From assembly GCA_002010365.1 (NCBI GenBank), contig MTNL01000077.1, forward strand, positions 4,701 through 9,984: a stretch of 5,284 bases of DNA, written 5' to 3'. The notes under the pieces are model-generated. The model did not search any database, had not been told where the DNA came from, and saw nothing but the letters and a program-made list of their open reading frames with translations. The DNA comes from Candidatus Acetothermia bacterium JdFR-50 (GTDB taxonomy: Bacteria > Bipolaricaulota > Bipolaricaulia > Bipolaricaulales > Bipolaricaulaceae). Numbering within the stretch: the stretch's first letter is position 1; each line of letters begins with the position of its first letter. Shown here piece after piece: positions 1 through 5,284 of this stretch. The position numbers and the translations under genes are program-made.

Positions 1-735
1 GCGCTGGGCGGTGCGCTTGAGGTCCACGTTTATATACGGGGCGGAATAGACCACCCCATCGAGCACGATGGCCAGCCGGTCTCCCTCCTCGCCCGGGGTT
101 TCCCCTTGGGCTTTGAGGCGGGAGATCACCTCGGCGAACTGCTTCGCTCCCTCACGGTTGAAATCGATGAGGACTTCGAAATAACCGGCATAACGGGGCT
201 CCGGATTGGGGCGCACATCGGCGTCGGTGAGGATGTCCCCGGTTAGGAGGGGCTCTCCCACCAGATACCACATGACCGGATCCCCGTTTTCGTCGCGTTC
301 GTGAGAAGGGAGGATCTCTTGGAACCCCCGGCGCTCGGCCTCTAAATCGTCCCGGTTTGGAGAGGACTTGATCACCTTGCGGAACTCCAGCATCGCCGTG
401 GCCCCGATGAGGCGGCGGGCCTGTTCGGGATCTTTGAGCCCGGGGATCACCACCTCGATCTTGCCCTTTCCCAGGGGACGGATGGTGACGTTGGCGAGGC
501 CGTACTGATCCACGCGGTTTTCCAGGATGGTGACGATGCGGGAGGTTATATCTTTCTGCTTCTCCGGCGAGAGTTCAGAAACCCCTACCCCTTCCAGTTC
601 GATCCGGGTGCCGCCTTTGAGATCCAGGCCGAGGTTGATCACCTTATCCAAGGGCCAAAAAGGGAACAACAACCCCAACGAGGCGAATACCACCGCCGCC
701 GTTAGCCCGAAACGGATCCAGTTGGCGCGTTTCAT
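1..735 (-). CDS. secD: Protein translocase subunit SecD, N-terminal part (truncated by window edge)
   Basis: SecD is an inner-membrane subunit of the SecDF-YajC complex. It uses the proton motive force to help pull preproteins out of the SecYEG channel on the outer side of the membrane. The 245 codons present run off position 1 with no stop, so the C-terminal membrane domain (five of the usual six helices) is missing. Visible features are a first membrane segment at about residues 8-27, the family signature GLDLKGG at 36-42, the periplasmic P1 domain with ENRVDQYG near 72-79, LLTGDILTDADV at 163-174, and the conserved LAIVLDGVVYSAPYIN at 221-236. The ATG at 735 is supported by AAGGAGG at 740-746, with a 4-base spacer. 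It lies 13 bases downstream of yajC, the classic yajC-secD order, so secF is expected just outside the window. Identification is by family motifs and is very secure. Confidence 0.96.
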   Translation of the reverse strand, partial: MKRANWIRFGLTAAVVFASLGLLFPFWPLDKVINLGLDLKGGTRIELEGVGVSELSPEKQKDITSRIVTILENRVDQYGLANVTIRPLGKGKIEVVIPGLKDPEQARRLIGATAMLEFRKVIKSSPNRDDLEAERRGFQEILPSHERDENGDPVMWYLVGEPLLTGDILTDADVRPNPEPRYAGYFEVLIDFNREGAKQFAEVISRLKAQGETPGEEGDRLAIVLDGVVYSAPYINVDLKRTAQR

Positions 736-748
736 CCCCCCTCCTTGG

Positions 749-1030
749 CTACTTGCGCACCTTTTCCACGATGCTGGACTTGGCGATCCTGACCTTGGCC
801 CCTTCCTCCAGGGAGAGGATCACGGTGTCGTCGTCGATCTTGTCGATGGTGCCGTAAATACCGCCCGCGGTGACCACCCGGTCCCCGCGCTTCAAGCTCT
901 GGAGGAGCTTCTTATGTTCCCGCTCGCGCCGGCGCTGGGGCCGAATGATGAGGAAGTAAAAAATGGCGCCGAAGACCACGATGAGAATGACCAGGGATAT
1001 CAGCGACTGCGCTCCTTGGTCCTGCGGCAT
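749..1030 (-). CDS. yajC: Preprotein translocase accessory subunit YajC
   Basis: YajC is a small single-pass membrane protein that associates with SecDF and the SecYEG translocon. The 93-residue protein has the family architecture: a short N-terminus, one hydrophobic helix at about residues 10-28, then the diagnostic FLIIRPQRRRERE at about 26-38, where the basic run marks the cytoplasmic side. A small cytoplasmic beta domain follows (LKRGDRVVTAGGIYGTI, about 46-62) and the protein ends in KVRK. The length is normal for the family. The ATG at 1030 is preceded by AGAGGTGAT (1034-1042), a near-perfect Shine-Dalgarno sequence that overlaps the stop codon of the upstream gene (1035-1037). This implies translational coupling. 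secD follows after 13 bases. The gene is intact with nothing unusual in it. Confidence 0.96.
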   Translation of the reverse strand: MPQDQGAQSLISLVILIVVFGAIFYFLIIRPQRRREREHKKLLQSLKRGDRVVTAGGIYGTIDKIDDDTVILSLEEGAKVRIAKSSIVEKVRK

Positions 1031-1034
1031 ATCA

Positions 1035-1526
1035 TCACCTCTTTTCGCTTTTGATCCGTAAAACCCCTAGCCCCACATAGGCCAGGGCCATGAAAGCGAT
1101 TACTGCGCTCCAAATTAATAATCCGGTTCCCGTAAGCCCTTTCCCCACCGCGATCAATTGGTGGATTAGGGCGAAAACGCCAAACCACAGTATAGCGTAA
1201 AGGAAGGCCACAATCGACCGCGGCGCCCGGTGGGCGGCGAGGTCGAAGAGGACGGTCAGGGGAGGGAGAGCGAGCCAGAGAATGAGGGCGTGACGCGCGT
1301 CCACAAGCCCGAGCCCCAAAAGGAGCACCGCGTGGCCGGGGAGGAGGTTTAAGAGGTTTTTGCGGACGGCTTCCCGGCGGTAACCCACGCGTTCCCGCCG
1401 CAGCCAGTAGAACCAGAGCCCGAGGAGTTCCATCCCCGCCAGGGCCCTGAGCCATAGGGGAAGTGGCGGCACGGCGGCGGCGATGATGAAAAGGACGAGT
1501 ACCAGAGGCGCGGTGACGGCGCTCAT
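1035..1526 (-). CDS. Unrecognised polytopic membrane protein (163 aa, about 6 TM)
   Basis: I do not recognise this protein. It has 163 residues, almost all hydrophobic. By eye there are about six membrane segments, at roughly residues 4-22, 24-42, 57-75, 78-95, 104-123 and 132-156, joined by short basic loops (LRRERVGYRREAVRK at 42-56; IKSEKR at the C-terminus). No catalytic motif, signal peptide or transporter signature stands out. The start is well supported. ATG at 1526 overlaps the mgtE stop as ATGA (1523-1526), and GGGAGGTG lies at 1529-1536 inside the last mgtE codons. An open frame extends upstream of this ATG, but it only shadows mgtE and reads as Gly/Pro/His-rich sequence, so the longer version is rejected. 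The stop is 4 bases before yajC. Sitting between mgtE and yajC in one transcript, it may support membrane-protein biogenesis or the transporter, but the sequence does not say which. The coding call is firm; the function is unknown. Confidence 0.85.
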   Translation of the reverse strand: MSAVTAPLVLVLFIIAAAVPPLPLWLRALAGMELLGLWFYWLRRERVGYRREAVRKNLLNLLPGHAVLLLGLGLVDARHALILWLALPPLTVLFDLAAHRAPRSIVAFLYAILWFGVFALIHQLIAVGKGLTGTGLLIWSAVIAFMALAYVGLGVLRIKSEKR

Positions 1527-2848
1527 AACACCTCCCGGAAGATGTACCCCAGTCCCAAAAGGAGGAAGAACCCCAGGGTATCCGTGAAGGTGGTGAGGAT
1601 GACCGAGGAGGCCAGAGCCGGGTCCAGGCCCAGAGCCCGTAATCCCAGGGGGATGGATGCTCCCACCGTCCCCGCGATCACCATGTTTCCCACCATGGCC
1701 AGGAACGCCACCAGGCCCAAGTAGGGGTTGTGCTTCCACGCGAAGGCCACCGCTCCCACCACGAGCCCCACCGCCAGGCCGTTGAGAAGCCCAAGCAGGA
1801 CCTCCTTGGCCAGGATCGGAAGGCCCTTCCCCGGGGGCACCTCCCCCAGGGCGATTCCCCGGGTGACGATGGTGACCGTCTGCATCCCCGCGTTCCCTCC
1901 TTGTCCCGCGATCACCGGCATGAAGATGGCCAGAGCAGAGATCTTGGCGATCACCCCCTCGAAGGCCCCCACTACCGAGGCCGCCAGGAACGCCGTGGCA
2001 AGGTTTATGTAAAGCCAGGGGAGACGCATCCGGAGGGACTCGTGCCAAGGGGTATCCACCCGGTCCTCCCGGGGCACGTTGGCCATCTTGTACATGTCCT
2101 CGGTGTCCCGGAGGATGACGGCGTCCAGGATATCGTCCATGGTTACGATCCCGAGCAACCTTCCCTCCGCATCCACCACGGGGAAGGCTAGGTAGCCGTA
2201 CTTGTCGAACGCCTGGGCCACCTCGTCGGCGGACATATCGGGGGAGAGGGTAACCACCTCGGGCCGCATGATCTCCCGGACGGGGGTGTCAGGTCGGGCG
2301 AAGACCAGGTCCCTAAGGGAGAGGACCCCCAGGAGCCTCCCCTCCTCGTCCGCCACGTAGACGTAGTAGACCGTCTCCGCCTCCTCGGCGACCCGGCGGA
2401 GCCGTTCTATCGCCTCCTGGGCGGTGATGTGGGCGGGCAGGGCCACGTATTCCGGGGACATGAGGCCGCCGGCGGAATCCGAGGGGTATCGGAGGAGCTC
2501 CCGCAGCGTGCGGGCCTTGTCCCGGTCGATGGTCTCCAAGTGGCGGAGGATCTCGTCCACCTCGCCCCGGGAGAACTCCTCCAGGACATCCACGGCATCG
2601 TCGGGCTCCATGCGGGAGATGATGGTGGTGGCCTCCTGTTGGGGGAGCTCCTCCAGGAGATCAGCGGCCTCCTCCGGGTCCATCTCCTCCAGGGAATCGG
2701 CGGCGGCCCGGACCTTGTAGAGCTCGCGCAGGAGGGAGACGGCCTCCTTTTCGGGGAGGCGATGGAGGAGCTCCGCCACTTCGGCGGGGTGGCGCTGGGC
2801 GAGCTCTTTAGGATCGAGGGTCGTCGTCCCTCCGTTGCGTCCGCGCAT
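1523..2848 (-). CDS. mgtE: Magnesium transporter MgtE
   Basis: MgtE is a homodimeric Mg2+-selective channel of the cytoplasmic membrane that closes when its cytosolic domains bind Mg2+. From the ATG at 2848 the protein has 441 residues, normal for the family. The domain order is canonical. An acidic helical N domain (about 10-120) carries repeated MDPEEAADLLEELP-like superhelical units. A linker, AGGLMSPEYVALP (126-138), leads into two CBS domains (about 131-190 and 195-247; GRLLGVLSLRDL and GRLLGIVTMDDI). The plug helix follows, then a five-helix membrane domain (about 273-441) with the signature PVIAGQGGNAGMQ (311-323) and a pore-lining Asp in TTFTDTLGF (Asp423). An in-frame GTG at 2884 would add 12 residues. 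It has no Shine-Dalgarno sequence and sits opposite the cysS ribosome binding site, so I prefer 2848. There GGAG directly abuts the ATG and a TATATT box lies 10 bases upstream, suggesting a nearly leaderless message. It is the first gene of the operon. Confidence 0.95.
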   Translation of the reverse strand: MRGRNGGTTTLDPKELAQRHPAEVAELLHRLPEKEAVSLLRELYKVRAAADSLEEMDPEEAADLLEELPQQEATTIISRMEPDDAVDVLEEFSRGEVDEILRHLETIDRDKARTLRELLRYPSDSAGGLMSPEYVALPAHITAQEAIERLRRVAEEAETVYYVYVADEEGRLLGVLSLRDLVFARPDTPVREIMRPEVVTLSPDMSADEVAQAFDKYGYLAFPVVDAEGRLLGIVTMDDILDAVILRDTEDMYKMANVPREDRVDTPWHESLRMRLPWLYINLATAFLAASVVGAFEGVIAKISALAIFMPVIAGQGGNAGMQTVTIVTRGIALGEVPPGKGLPILAKEVLLGLLNGLAVGLVVGAVAFAWKHNPYLGLVAFLAMVGNMVIAGTVGASIPLGLRALGLDPALASSVILTTFTDTLGFFLLLGLGYIFREVL

Positions 2849-2898
2849 CTCCGGGGCGAATATAACGGAAGCGAAAAGGTTCACCCAGGAGGTGTGAT
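2849..2898. promoter_or_regulatory. Divergent mgtE/cysS intergenic region with a shared TATA-like -10 element
   Basis: Only 50 bases separate the mgtE start (minus strand) from the cysS start (plus strand), so both promoters must lie here or inside the genes. An AT-rich island in GC-rich sequence, AATATAAC at 2859-2866, reads as TATAAC on the plus strand (2861-2866) and as TATATT on the minus strand (2864-2859). Each is one mismatch from the bacterial -10 consensus. No good -35 hexamer is seen at 16-18 bases on either side; the best on the plus strand is TTGCGT at 2835-2840, 20 bases away. The element would start cysS with a leader of about 25 bases and mgtE with almost none. It is a promoter candidate only. 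There is no room for an M-box Mg2+ riboswitch ahead of mgtE or a T-box ahead of cysS. Confidence 0.4.
2887..2894 (+). promoter_or_regulatory. Ribosome binding site fixing the TTG start of cysS
   Basis: AGGAGGTG is an excellent match to the 16S rRNA anti-Shine-Dalgarno sequence. Its GGAGG core ends 6 bases before the TTG at 2899. The next in-frame ATG is the Met within the MYVCGPTVYD motif at codon 25, far too late to be the start because family members have residues before it. The site therefore decides for TTG. The same bases rule against the longer GTG start of mgtE on the opposite strand. Confidence 0.8.
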
Positions 2899-4299
2899 TT
2901 GCGCCTCTTCAGCACCTTGGAGCGGGGCTTGGTGGAGCTTCCTCCGCCGCAGGAGAAAAGGAGGGTGGGGATGTACGTGTGTGGCCCCACCGTCTACGAC
3001 CTTATCCACATTGGCAACGCCCGCCCCTTCATCGTATTCGACGCTCTGAGGCGATATTTGGAGTCCCGGGATTACGAGGTGATCTACGTGCAGAACATCA
3101 CCGATATCGACGACAAGATCATCAACCGCGCCCGGGAGGAGGACTCCTCACCTGAAGAGATCGCCGAGCGCTTCACCCGCGAATACCAGGAGGACCTGCG
3201 GGTACTGGGAGTGAACCCGCCCACCTATCAGCCCCGGGCCCGGGCCTACGTGGACAAGATGATCGAGCTCATCGAGGAGCTCGTGGCTAAGGGCCACGCC
3301 TACGTGGCCGAGGGGGACGTATACTTCTCGGTGAGGAGCTTCCCCGATTACGGGAAGCTCTCGGGGAAATCCATCGACGATCTCCTCACCGGGGCACGGG
3401 TGGATCCCGGGGAGAAAAAGAAGGATCCCCTGGATTTTGCCTTATGGAAGGCGGCCAAACCCGGGGAGCCCAAATGGCCCTCTCCTTGGGGGCCGGGGCG
3501 CCCGGGGTGGCACACGGAATGCGTGGTGATGTCCCGGGAGCTTTTGGGGGAGACCCTGGACATCCACGCCGGGGGAAACGATCTCATCTTCCCCCACCAC
3601 GAGAACGAGATTGCCCAGGCTGAGGCAGCAAGCGGGAAGCCCTTCGCCCGGATCTGGCTCCACAACGGGATGCTCACCGTCCGGGGGGAGAAGATGGCCA
3701 AGTCATTGGGGAACTTCTCCTATGCCCGGGACGTGGCGAGGGCCTTCGGGACCGAAGCGGTGCGGTATTTCTACCTCTCCCGTCACTGGAGGAAGCCCTT
3801 GGACTTCTCCCTCGAGGCCTTGGAGGAGGCCCGGAAGGCGGTGGAGGGGGTGTATGAGTTCCTAGCCGAGGCCGAGCTCGCCGGGGAAGGCGACGAGGTT
3901 CCCCTCCCGGACGAGCTGGCGGGTGAGGTGAATCTCCTGGAGGAGAAGTTCCACGGGGATCTGGAAGACGATTTCAACACCCCCGGAGCGCTGGCGGCGC
4001 TCCAGGGGATGGCCAACGCGGGGAAACGCTTCGCCGCCGGTGGCGGCGACCGCCGCGCCCTGGGAGCCATCGCCCGGAAGATCCGGGAGCTGGCCGCGCC
4101 CCTGGGTCTCTTCCAGGAAGAACGCGCCCCCGCCCTCTCTGCCCAGACGGAGGAGCTTATCGGCCTTTTGGTGGAGCTCCGGGCGGAGCTCCGCAAGGAG
4201 AGGAACTTCGGGCTTGCTGACAGGATCCGGGAGAAGCTCGCTTCGCTGGGGGTGGAGCTCAAGGACACCCCTCAGGGCACCGTTTGGACGCTGAAATAG
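2899..4299 (+). CDS. cysS: Cysteinyl-tRNA synthetase
   Basis: CysRS is the cytosolic class I aminoacyl-tRNA synthetase that activates cysteine with ATP and loads it onto tRNA-Cys. The 466 residues match the normal bacterial length. The catalytic Rossmann fold carries MYVCGPTVYD (25-34), the HIGH-box variant HIGN (37-40) with NARPFIVFD, and the KMSKS-box variant KMAKS (265-269) followed by LGNF. All four ligands of the active-site zinc that discriminates for cysteine are present: Cys28, Cys208 (GWHTEC), His233 and Glu237 (FPHHENE). The DALR-type helical domain follows (about 340-405, with DLEDDFNTPGALAAL). The C-terminal tRNA-binding end RNFGLADRIREKL ... GVELKDTPQGTVW (435-463) is complete. 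The start is TTG at 2899, with AGGAGGTG just upstream. The gene is divergent from mgtE. It is probably transcribed alone, since the next recognisable sequence is a convergent pseudogene pair 32 bases beyond its stop. Confidence 0.97.
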   Translation: MRLFSTLERGLVELPPPQEKRRVGMYVCGPTVYDLIHIGNARPFIVFDALRRYLESRDYEVIYVQNITDIDDKIINRAREEDSSPEEIAERFTREYQEDLRVLGVNPPTYQPRARAYVDKMIELIEELVAKGHAYVAEGDVYFSVRSFPDYGKLSGKSIDDLLTGARVDPGEKKKDPLDFALWKAAKPGEPKWPSPWGPGRPGWHTECVVMSRELLGETLDIHAGGNDLIFPHHENEIAQAEAASGKPFARIWLHNGMLTVRGEKMAKSLGNFSYARDVARAFGTEAVRYFYLSRHWRKPLDFSLEALEEARKAVEGVYEFLAEAELAGEGDEVPLPDELAGEVNLLEEKFHGDLEDDFNTPGALAALQGMANAGKRFAAGGGDRRALGAIARKIRELAAPLGLFQEERAPALSAQTEELIGLLVELRAELRKERNFGLADRIREKLASLGVELKDTPQGTVWTLK

Positions 4300-4331
4300 C
4301 CGAAATCCGGGGTGCAGGCCCGGGTGGATGG

Positions 4332-4707
4332 TCACTCATGGATCGCTCGGGGGCTCGAAATCCTCCCAGAAATCCTACTCCCCGTGGGGCTCGGGTCCTC
4401 TACACGATCTCGGATGACCTCATACGTCTCAGCGGGGTCCACCTCGACGTACTGATGGACCAGGATAAATATTGCACATGCTGATCATCACCTCTAAAGT
4501 TTCGGCCTGTTCCGGGGATACGATGCCGTTATCGGAAAGGCGTCGTCATGGTATATCCCGGTATTCGTTCCAAGGTTATCCACCAAGCCGGCTAAAATGT
4601 GGGCCTCGATATCGATGTCGTTTTGAAGAGCGGTCCGAAATTCCAGTTCCGCGGCATAGAGTTTCAATTGAACCGAACTCCTCCCACGGCACCTTGCGGT
4701 CTATCAT
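4332..4707 (-). pseudogene. hepT: Decayed HEPN-domain toxin, HepT/DUF86 type (multiple frameshifts)
   Basis: No frame is open over this stretch, but successive segments read like consecutive parts of a HepT/DUF86 HEPN ribonuclease. The start MIDRKV (ATG at 4707) is in one frame. YAAELE and ALQNDIDIEAHILAGLVDNLG (from about 4670) are in a second. DNGIVSPEQAETLEVMI (from 4533) returns to the first. ILVHQYVEVDPAETYEVIRD (from about 4470) is in the second again, ending at TGA 4332-4334. Frame breaks lie at about 4670-4690, 4533-4550 and 4462-4474; the last looks like four extra bases inside an original AAT-ATC-CTG. Sequence also seems to be missing between YAAELE and ALQN, where HEPN proteins usually have 20 or more residues. 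The HEPN RNase motif RxxxxH-x-Y keeps His and Tyr (VHQY), but the Arg position reads Cys (TGC at 4474-4476). In intact systems the toxin cleaves RNA or tRNA and is neutralised by AMPylation by MntA. This copy should be dead. Family assignment is from recalled motifs. Confidence 0.72.
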
Positions 4708-5164
4708 TTTTCGCTTACCTCGCTGAATTTGCCCTCGCGGATCCTCCCGGTAGAGATAGCGCTGTTGGATCCCCCAGAGGGGCCTGGTGTCGAGGTACCG
4801 GAGCTTGATCCTCACCTCAAATGCCAATCGGGCCCTGTCATCCCGGGAATAGAGGAGCTTTTCCTTGCTTGTCACTCGGTGGACCAGAAGGGGAGGGACA
4901 TCGTTGAGCACCACGAGGTCCACGCGATCCGTTCTCAACGCCCTGGCCAGTTCGACTACCAGCCCGGCCTCATAGCCATAAGGTTCGGCACGATCTATCT
5001 TCCTTCTTCCCTTTGTCCACCAGCACGACGATATCGACGCCGGCGTGGGTGATCCCCGTCACGGCGGAGCCGAAGAGGTAGGCCGCGATCACCTCCCTCC
5101 GGCGACGGAAGATCGGGGCCAGGATGTGCTTTATCTCCTCATACTTCCCCATGGCACCGCCCAT
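4704..5164 (-). pseudogene. mntA: Decayed minimal nucleotidyltransferase antitoxin, MntA type (two frameshifts)
   Basis: Three collinear segments rebuild a minimal nucleotidyltransferase of about 152 residues. The first, from ATG 5164, has AAYLFGSAVTG and VDIVVLVDKGKK, the nucleotide-binding core. After a +1 shift at about 4997-5013 in an A/G-rich run, the second reads AEPYGYEAGLVVELARAL and TDRVDLVVLNDVPPLLVHRV, continuing to RYLDTRPLW. After another +1 shift at about 4740-4750 the third reads IREGKFSEVSEK and stops at TGA 4704-4706, overlapping the hepT ATG as ATGA. In MntA-HepT modules this protein AMPylates the HEPN toxin; catalysis needs GSx10DxD. Here only one Asp of the DxD pair remains: GS-x10-D is followed by Ile-Val, or equivalently the Ser-Asp before VD has been lost. 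ATG 5152 is an alternative start; AGGGGTG precedes 5164. The length mod 3 (461 bases) fits exactly two single-base gains. The gene is clearly non-functional as it stands unless the shifts are sequencing errors. Confidence 0.78.
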
Positions 5165-5211
5165 TGCACCCCTGCCGGGGCATTACCAGACGAGGGCGGG
5201 ATGCTCCCTTC

Positions 5212-5284
5212 TCAGGCGCCGAACTTGGGGCCGCGGTTGCAGTAGCCCAAAAGCTGGGGCACCAGGTTCCCCGAGAACCTCCCG
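5212..5284 (-). CDS. Possible C-terminal end of an unidentified gene (23 codons)
   Basis: In one minus-strand frame the window edge leads straight into 23 codons ending at TGA 5212-5214. The last residues read GNLVPQLLGYCNRGPKFGA. The composition looks protein-like and has the GC-rich third positions seen in the intact genes. The stop lies 47 bases before the mntA start, a plausible spacing for a preceding gene on the same strand. I do not recognise the family. A competing minus-strand frame stays open through the same interval to a TAA at 5185-5187, so the coding call itself is uncertain. Confidence 0.35.
   Translation of the reverse strand, partial: GRFSGNLVPQLLGYCNRGPKFGA

Noticed and set aside
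1527..2048. An open minus-strand frame extending the 163-aa membrane protein to 337 residues
   Set aside because: The extra part lies wholly inside mgtE in another frame and reads as Gly/Arg/His/Pro-rich shadow sequence. A strong ribosome binding site and ATGA overlap fix the start at 1526.
2849..2884. Longer mgtE from GTG 2884
   Set aside because: It has no Shine-Dalgarno sequence upstream, its region is complementary to the cysS ribosome binding site, and the added 12 residues resemble no family feature.
3007..3018. HIGN instead of HIGH, and KMAKS instead of KMSKS, in cysS as a sign of altered function
   Set aside because: Both are common natural variants in cysteinyl-tRNA synthetases. 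All zinc ligands and the C-terminal domain are intact.
2429..3049. Plus-strand open frame of 206 codons across mgtE and the start of cysS
   Set aside because: It is antisense to two firmly identified genes, and its translation is low-complexity Gly/Leu-rich shadow.
4307..4323. Inverted repeat CCGGG-7-CCCGG between cysS and the hepT remnant as a terminator
   Set aside because: A 5-bp stem with no T-run on either strand is expected by chance at this GC content, although a terminator for cysS would belong here.
3783..4335. Minus-strand open frames of 157-161 codons antisense to cysS
   Set aside because: They are shadows of a GC-rich gene, rich in Ser/Arg/Pro, with no motifs.
4576..4938. A single 120-aa protein from the long open minus-strand frame at 4576-4938
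   Set aside because: Its first half is the middle of a nucleotidyltransferase and its second half runs out of frame across the hepT start. It has no start site of its own and no full-length family match.
5169..5180. CCCC-TGCC-GGGG hairpin ahead of mntA as an operator
   Set aside because: A 4-bp stem is too short to support a regulatory site in GC-rich DNA.

Overview
The window is GC-rich bacterial DNA. It has strong GGAGG-type ribosome binding sites, ATGA start/stop overlaps and the bacterial yajC-secD gene order. Nothing here fixes the phylum. The tight packing, the Glu/Arg-rich proteins and a MntA/HepT-type gene pair suit a thermophilic or deep-branching bacterium, but that is only an inference.

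Layout. Positions 1-2848 hold a compact minus-strand operon, read from high to low coordinates: mgtE (Mg2+ channel/transporter), an unrecognised protein with about six membrane segments, yajC, and the N-terminal part of secD, which is cut by the window edge. The joins are tight: a 4-base ATGA overlap, then gaps of 4 and 13 bases, each with a good Shine-Dalgarno sequence. The four genes are therefore probably one transcript, linking Mg2+ homeostasis with the SecDF-YajC export accessory complex. A divergent intergenic gap of about 50 bases (2849-2898) separates mgtE from cysS. It carries a TATA-like element readable on both strands. cysS (plus strand, 2899-4299) is a complete cysteinyl-tRNA synthetase with a TTG start.

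The last ~950 bases (4332-5164, minus strand) contain no intact gene. They hold the wreck of a two-gene MntA-HepT (minimal nucleotidyltransferase/HEPN) toxin-antitoxin module. Family-like peptide segments can be followed through three frames in mntA and through four segments in hepT. The ancestral ATGA overlap between the two genes is still visible at 4704-4707. The nucleotidyltransferase motif has lost one Asp of its DxD pair, and the HEPN RxxxxH motif appears to have lost its Arg (now Cys) and its spacing. This is the main non-routine content of the window; I read it as a degraded known module and not as a new system. Beyond it, 5212-5284 may be the last 23 codons of a further minus-strand gene that I could not identify.

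No tRNA, rRNA, CRISPR array, insertion sequence or convincing terminator was seen. There is no gene-free stretch over 300 bases apart from the pseudogene region.
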